Part shown: positions 60,082-64,000 of the stretch, piece by piece
Position numbering within the stretch: position 1 is the stretch's first letter
Layout of the letters: each line of letters starts with the position of its first letter
From: Fontisphaera persica
Lineage (GTDB): Bacteria > Verrucomicrobiota > Verrucomicrobiia > Limisphaerales > Fontisphaeraceae
DNA: 64,000 bases
Assembly: GCF_024832785.1 (NCBI RefSeq)
Contig: NZ_CP116615.1
Location: 1,178,001-1,242,000 of the forward strand
Reading direction: 5' to 3'
Notes under the pieces: model-generated
Database searches by the model: none
The model's input: only the letters and a program-made list of their open reading frames with translations
What the model was told of the DNA's origin: nothing
Position numbers and translations under genes: made by a program

Positions 60082-61203
60082 TCATTCTTCGGCGCCTCCT
60101 TCGTGACTGAGAGTCCAAAGAAGGTTGTGCAGGAAAAGAATGTTATCGCACTGCACGTACTGCATGGCGCCGCCCATGCGGGAGAAACTCTTCATGAAGC
60201 GCAGGTAATAAGCCGGGTGGTCCTTGGGCGGCTCGCCCAGCGACCAATCCCACCCGCCGTTGTCCTGCAAGTCCACCACGAAAATGCGGTGGTCCTGGAT
60301 GATGGGCAGCCCCTCTTGCAGCCGGAAATTGTTCACGCAACTCAGGCTTTTTTCAAAGACCTGCGGCGCCATGACGGAAGAACCAATGCTGATGACTACA
60401 CCGCCCGTCAAATCAGCCACGGAACCGGAAAAGAGTTGGAAATCCAACTGGGCTGCCCGGCCAATGGCAGCGCCGTTAAACATGGGGTGGTTGGTGATAA
60501 TATCGTAGCCGATGCCAGGATGAACGGTTGCGGGAATACCGAGCCGCCGAGCTTGTCCGAAAATCGAGTTGTGCTTCCAAGGATGGCGAATGGCGTGGGG
60601 GCCATCATGTAAGCGATGTTGCAGCATGGCCTGAAGCAACTCAGCCCGGGCAGGGGTGGCGGGATGTTCTGGCTGACGAGTAATAAGGGCGGCCAGCTCC
60701 GATGCCGGCGGCAATACCACACCGTCTTCTTGGATTAATCGCCCCACCGAAGCCCCAAAGCCCAAGCCGTCCAAGCCTCCTGATAGCAGGGCCAGATGGA
60801 TGAAACGCCCCGTTTCCTGCCAGGCGCCGAAGCAGCCCGCAGCCACGTTGGCGGCCACGTTTTCAGTGGAGTAACCATGACTGGCAAACTCCCAATCATG
60901 AATCACGGCAGCGCCGTTGGTGGCGACGTGTGAGATCCAATTCTGGTACATCAGGGAATTGACCAGCAAGGCACCGCCATTTTTAACCAAATGGGCGCCG
61001 CACATCAAAATTACGGCGGCCCGGCGCTGGCGGGCGGCGAAAATGCTTTGGGCGCACTGTTCCACGGCTTTGCGCACTTCGGGGGTGCAAGGCGGCGGTG
61101 GGGCGTCGGGGTTGACCAGAATGTCGCTGAGACGGGCCAGACTGTTGCGCAGATGCAGCGGATAGACCCGTAATTTGTGCCAGTCTAACTTTTTAGGCGC
61201 CAT
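60082..61203 (-). CDS. Deoxyhypusine-synthase-like protein of unknown substrate
   Basis: 373 residues. CGAHLVKNGGALLVNSLMYQ, followed by NGAAVIHDWEFASHGYSTEN, is the hallmark of the deoxyhypusine-synthase NAD-binding fold. The bacterial branch has no eIF5A substrate, so the activity is probably different (homospermidine-like or unrelated). Other conserved-looking segments are ATVHPGIGYDIITNHPMFNG and GGVVISIGSSVMAPQVFEKS. It sits between a HAD phosphatase gene and a PfkB kinase gene on the same strand, an arrangement I recall from Geobacter-like genomes, suggesting a shared small-molecule pathway. ATG 61203 gives a full-length N-terminus. Confidence 0.78.
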   Translation of the reverse strand: MAPKKLDWHKLRVYPLHLRNSLARLSDILVNPDAPPPPCTPEVRKAVEQCAQSIFAARQRRAAVILMCGAHLVKNGGALLVNSLMYQNWISHVATNGAAVIHDWEFASHGYSTENVAANVAAGCFGAWQETGRFIHLALLSGGLDGLGFGASVGRLIQEDGVVLPPASELAALITRQPEHPATPARAELLQAMLQHRLHDGPHAIRHPWKHNSIFGQARRLGIPATVHPGIGYDIITNHPMFNGAAIGRAAQLDFQLFSGSVADLTGGVVISIGSSVMAPQVFEKSLSCVNNFRLQEGLPIIQDHRIFVVDLQDNGGWDWSLGEPPKDHPAYYLRFMKSFSRMGGAMQYVQCDNILFLHNLLWTLSHEGGAEE

Positions 61204-61218
61204 AACTTTGGCTTAAAA

Positions 61219-62070
61219 TTAACCTTTGCCAAATAAGATTTCCAGCAACAAATCAGGCTCCCGATAATCCGGGATGACGATATCCGCTCCCACTCCCAAC
61301 AGTCGTTGCCGCTTCCACTCGTCCACCCGGCCGGAGCCATTGTGTGCTTCATCGCTGGCTACCGCCACCGCCAGACCGCCCACTTCGTGGGTGTTTTGAA
61401 TTTCCACGTAACCATCTCCGAAGGCGAGCAGGTGGCGGCCGGGAATACGGTTTTCCGTTAAGATTCGGTCAATGACCATTTTTTTGGAAAAGTTCTGGTA
61501 ATTATCCAGCGCTCCATAGATCCGCCCTTCAAAGTATTGGTCAATGCGAAGGAGCCGCGCCTCGCGCCAGACGAAAGGTTCGTCAGTGCCGCTGGCGAGA
61601 TAAAGTTTCAGCCCGCGCGCCCGCAAACGCTCCAGGAATGGGCGCGCTCCATGGACGAGCCAGTCATCCGGTTGAAAACGGCCAGAAACCAGGCCTTCGA
61701 TGCGGTGGTGAATACGTTGTTCCAGGCGGCGCAGGTATTCGTGTTTGTACCAGAGCGGCTCCTGCGGTTGGCCGCCGCGTTCGCGCACCCGTTCGGCGAA
61801 CTGAATCATCTGGTAGATGGTTTGTTTGCCGTTAAGTCGCATGATGTCATCCAGCAGCATTTGGCGGAGCGCCGCTTCGGATTCTTCGGGCCTTTTGGGG
61901 AGCAATTCCATGAACATCGGCAACATGACCTCAGGCCAGCCTTCGCGGATGAGGGATAACGTGCCATCGAAATCGAAAAGCACATGCCAAAGCTCAGGCC
62001 GCGCAACGAAGCCTTCCCGCAATTCAATATGCGGGGCCGGGCCGGGCCGTGTGGGAGGCAGTGGATTCAC
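61219..62070 (-). CDS. HAD-superfamily phosphatase
   Basis: A 283-residue HAD hydrolase: motif I VLFDFDGTLSLIREGWPEVM (nucleophile Asp in DFDGT), motif II LYLASGTDEPFV, motif III Lys within FSKKMVIDRI, and motif IV FGDGYVEIQ. A helical cap of about 100 residues lies between motifs I and II. The protein probably removes phosphate from a sugar phosphate or similar. It overlaps the tyrS stop (ATGA at 62067-62070) and is followed after 15 nt by the DHS-like gene. Substrate not deducible; GmhB-like action on heptose bisphosphate would be a guess from the neighbouring kinase. Confidence 0.9.
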   Translation of the reverse strand: MNPLPPTRPGPAPHIELREGFVARPELWHVLFDFDGTLSLIREGWPEVMLPMFMELLPKRPEESEAALRQMLLDDIMRLNGKQTIYQMIQFAERVRERGGQPQEPLWYKHEYLRRLEQRIHHRIEGLVSGRFQPDDWLVHGARPFLERLRARGLKLYLASGTDEPFVWREARLLRIDQYFEGRIYGALDNYQNFSKKMVIDRILTENRIPGRHLLAFGDGYVEIQNTHEVGGLAVAVASDEAHNGSGRVDEWKRQRLLGVGADIVIPDYREPDLLLEILFGKG

Positions 62071-63353
62071 GCAGTCTGGAAGGAAACGATGACGTAATTT
62101 TTCTTGCCTTTGCGCAGCAGCAAATATTGGCCAAAAAGTAAATCAGACGAGGTCAGGGTGCGCTGCACTTCGGCCACCCGCACGTTGTTGACATAAATGC
62201 CGCCGCTCTCGATGTCTTTGCGGGCCTGACCTTTGGAGGGACTCAGACCAGCGGCAACCACGGCTTCCACCAGCGGCCAGCCCGTGCCCCCCAGGACGCT
62301 TGGCTGTGCCAGCCGGGTGGGAGCTTCACCAAGAATTTCCTGAAAGGTGGCTGCGGAAATGCCCTCAAGGTCCCCTCCGAAGAGCACCTCACTGGCGCGC
62401 ACGGCTTCACGTGCGGCCGTGGAGCCATGCACCATCTCGGTCATGGCCCAGGCGAGCGCTCGATGAGCTTCCCGCGCGCCGGGATTGGCCTGGTGCTTCT
62501 GCTCAAGCGCTTCAATCTCCTCGCGCTTGAGGAAGGTGAAGTACTTGAGGTAGCGGATGACGTCCCGGTCGTCAGTGCGAATCCAGAACTGATAAAAGCG
62601 ATAGACACTGGTTTTTTGCGGGTCCAAATAAACTGCTCCGCTCAAGGACTTGCCGAATTTGGAGCCGTCCGCATTGGTAATGAGGGGAAGCGTGAGGCCG
62701 TAAAGGGTGACGCCGAGTTTTTTCCGGGCTAAATCAATGCCGGCGGTGATATTACCCCACTGATCAGAGCCGCCAATTTGCAATTCGCACTGGAGTTCTT
62801 TGCGCAGATGATAGAAATCATAAGCTTGGAGCAGCATGTAGCTGAACTCGGTGTAACTAATGCCCGTATCCCGGTCTTCCATGCGTGCCCGCACACTTTC
62901 CTTGGCGATCATGGCGTTGACCGAGAAATGCTTGCCGACGTCCCGGAGAAAATCCAGATAGGTGATGGGAGCCATCCAGTCGGCGTTGTCCACCAGCTTT
63001 GCGGGGTTGGTGGCACAGTTAAAATCGAGGAGCCGCTTGAGCTGTTCTTTGATGCAGGCAATGTTGTGGGCGATGGTTTCGCGGGACAGCAATTGGCGCT
63101 CCTGGGTCTTGCCGCTGGGGTCGCCAATGCAACCCGTAGCACCGCCCGCCAGGGCAATGGGATGATGGCCGGCCAATTGGAAACGCCGCAAGGCCAGAAG
63201 CGGCACCAGGTTGCCCACGTGCAGGCTGTCGGCGGTGGGATCGAAACCGCAGTACAGCGTTATGGGGCCTTGCGCGGTGCGCTCGGCAAGTCCCGCCAGG
63301 TCCGTGCAGTCCGCCATTAATCCGCGCCACTGCAAATCATCCAGAATATTCAT
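62067..63353 (-). CDS. tyrS: Tyrosyl-tRNA synthetase
   Basis: A 428-residue class I aminoacyl-tRNA synthetase of the bacterial TyrRS type with C-terminal S4 domain. The HIGH-like motif is HVGN in CGFDPTADSLHVGNLVPLLA; tyrosine-binding residues lie in YCGFDPTADS and LLQAYDFYHL; the KMSKS-like loop is GSKFGKSLSG; QIGGSDQWGNIT is typical. The S4-like tail begins at GLSPSKGQARKDIESGGIYV. ATG 63353 gives the normal start (MNILDDLQWRGL). It appears to be the first gene of a leftward set tyrS-HAD-DHS-like-PfkB-apbE with overlapping or close ends. Confidence 0.96.
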   Translation of the reverse strand: MNILDDLQWRGLMADCTDLAGLAERTAQGPITLYCGFDPTADSLHVGNLVPLLALRRFQLAGHHPIALAGGATGCIGDPSGKTQERQLLSRETIAHNIACIKEQLKRLLDFNCATNPAKLVDNADWMAPITYLDFLRDVGKHFSVNAMIAKESVRARMEDRDTGISYTEFSYMLLQAYDFYHLRKELQCELQIGGSDQWGNITAGIDLARKKLGVTLYGLTLPLITNADGSKFGKSLSGAVYLDPQKTSVYRFYQFWIRTDDRDVIRYLKYFTFLKREEIEALEQKHQANPGAREAHRALAWAMTEMVHGSTAAREAVRASEVLFGGDLEGISAATFQEILGEAPTRLAQPSVLGGTGWPLVEAVVAAGLSPSKGQARKDIESGGIYVNNVRVAEVQRTLTSSDLLFGQYLLLRKGKKNYVIVSFQTA

Positions 63354-63553
63354 GGGGCCGGATTGTGTGGATAAAAAGCCTGTGGCTGCAATCGAAAAGC
63401 AGCGTTGGGGAACAGGCCAGTTTCAGGGGGAAAAGTTATCTTAGAGGTACGACCACCAGTCGTAATTGCATGCCTCTCTATTGGGAAAATATGCGACCAT
63501 CGCGAAGCAAAGCATGCACCCGTCTGGAATTACACCGCCCCCCGTGCCCTGGC

Positions 63554-64000
63554 TCAGGAGGCAGAATTGCCATGTGAGGCATTCAGGGCGCGGCAAACGT
63601 GGTTGGCCAACTCGCGTACAGAATATGGTTTGGGAATAAACTCGGAGATGCCCAAACCGCACAGTTCACGGGTAAGTTTTTCCTCGCCATAGCCGGTGCA
63701 CACCAGGATGGGCAGGGTGGGGTGCATGGATTTCAGGGCCTGAACCAACGCCAGCCCGTCCATTTTCGGCATGATCAAATCCGTAATGACCAGGTGCACT
63801 GGAGACTGAAGTTCACGAAAGAGGTCCAGCGCCTCGGTTCCATCTTGCGCGGTCAAGACGCGGTACCCCAGGCGCGTCAGAAAGGTGGAGGCCAGCTCGC
63901 GCACATTAGCCTCATCATCCACGAAGACAACCAGCTCCCCCTTGCCCGGGGGGGGCAGAGGCGGGGGCACAGGCAGGGGGGCATCTGACTGCTGGGCTGC
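63554..64000 (-). CDS. C-terminal receiver domain of a partial protein (hybrid kinase or response regulator)
   Basis: The frame is open to the right edge (149 codons visible), so the gene is truncated by the window. The visible part is a linker rich in Pro (PLPVPPPLPPPGKG), then a CheY-like receiver with acidic pair VFVDDEANVREL, phospho-acceptor Asp in LVITDLIMPKMDGLALV, conserved Thr in VCTGYGEE and Lys in FIPKPYSVREL. No output domain follows. A GTG at 63970 could start a free receiver, but the uninterrupted Pro/Gln linker upstream suggests the end of a hybrid sensor histidine kinase. Confidence 0.82.
   Translation of the reverse strand, partial: AAQQSDAPLPVPPPLPPPGKGELVVFVDDEANVRELASTFLTRLGYRVLTAQDGTEALDLFRELQSPVHLVITDLIMPKMDGLALVQALKSMHPTLPILVCTGYGEEKLTRELCGLGISEFIPKPYSVRELANHVCRALNASHGNSAS

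Overview
The window looks like a chromosomal segment of a Verrucomicrobiota bacterium, probably from the Limisphaerales/Pedosphaera side of the phylum. I infer this from gene content: secreted DUF1080 proteins, two GH127-type enzymes, an McsA/McsB pair, a sigma/anti-sigma/DUF3106 trio and a giant FG-GAP/beta-helix secreted protein. No rRNA or other phylogenetic marker was available to test it.

Region 1 (about 1-15,100) reads as an integrated genomic island. A tyrosine recombinase (13636-15036) lies directly beside the 3' end of a tRNA-Leu(GAG) gene (15101-15187), and every island gene points leftward. Behind the integrase is a long metal-resistance operon: a secreted CzcI-like protein, CzcC, a Cys/His-rich lipoprotein, CzcB carrying the same Cys/His module, CzcA, a PII-like protein, a lone CBM48-type domain, a one-TM protein, a Zn/Cd/Pb P-type ATPase and an ECF sigma factor. 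Last comes a pair made of a small 'MG...' protein and a QueC-like enzyme that runs off the left edge. This pair resembles QatB/QatC or the QueC-like part of type IV CBASS and is the best candidate for an under-described (defence) system here. The other end of the island is outside the window.

Region 2 (15,300-24,600) is housekeeping: ilvE, mcsA-mcsB (protein-arginine kinase), rpoZ with a strong terminator whose T-tract touches the smpB start codon, smpB, a TIGR01777 epimerase, comM/yifB, a ketose 3-epimerase-like gene, and galT-galK on the other strand. Region 3 (24,800-41,300) is a secreted carbohydrate-degradation cluster. It holds a GH2-glutaminase-like fusion, two GH127-type proteins with a shared C-terminal domain, a type I phosphodiesterase, a KaiC-like/PPDK_N protein translationally coupled to a DUF1080-PHP-like fusion, and a second DUF1080 protein. 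With galK/galT and the epimerase this fits use of arabinose- and galactose-containing plant glycans.

Region 4 (41,400-57,900) has glnD, an ECF sigma/anti-sigma/DUF3106 operon, an Ala-rich anchored protein, and a gene of about 9.8 kb for a giant secreted protein. Its middle is a near-identical 1.96-kb tandem duplication with extreme third-position-G codon use. Three poly-G length differences break the reading frame but sum to zero. Region 5 (57,900-64,000) has apbE, a PfkB kinase, a deoxyhypusine-synthase-like protein, a HAD phosphatase, tyrS, and the C-terminal receiver domain of a protein cut by the right edge.
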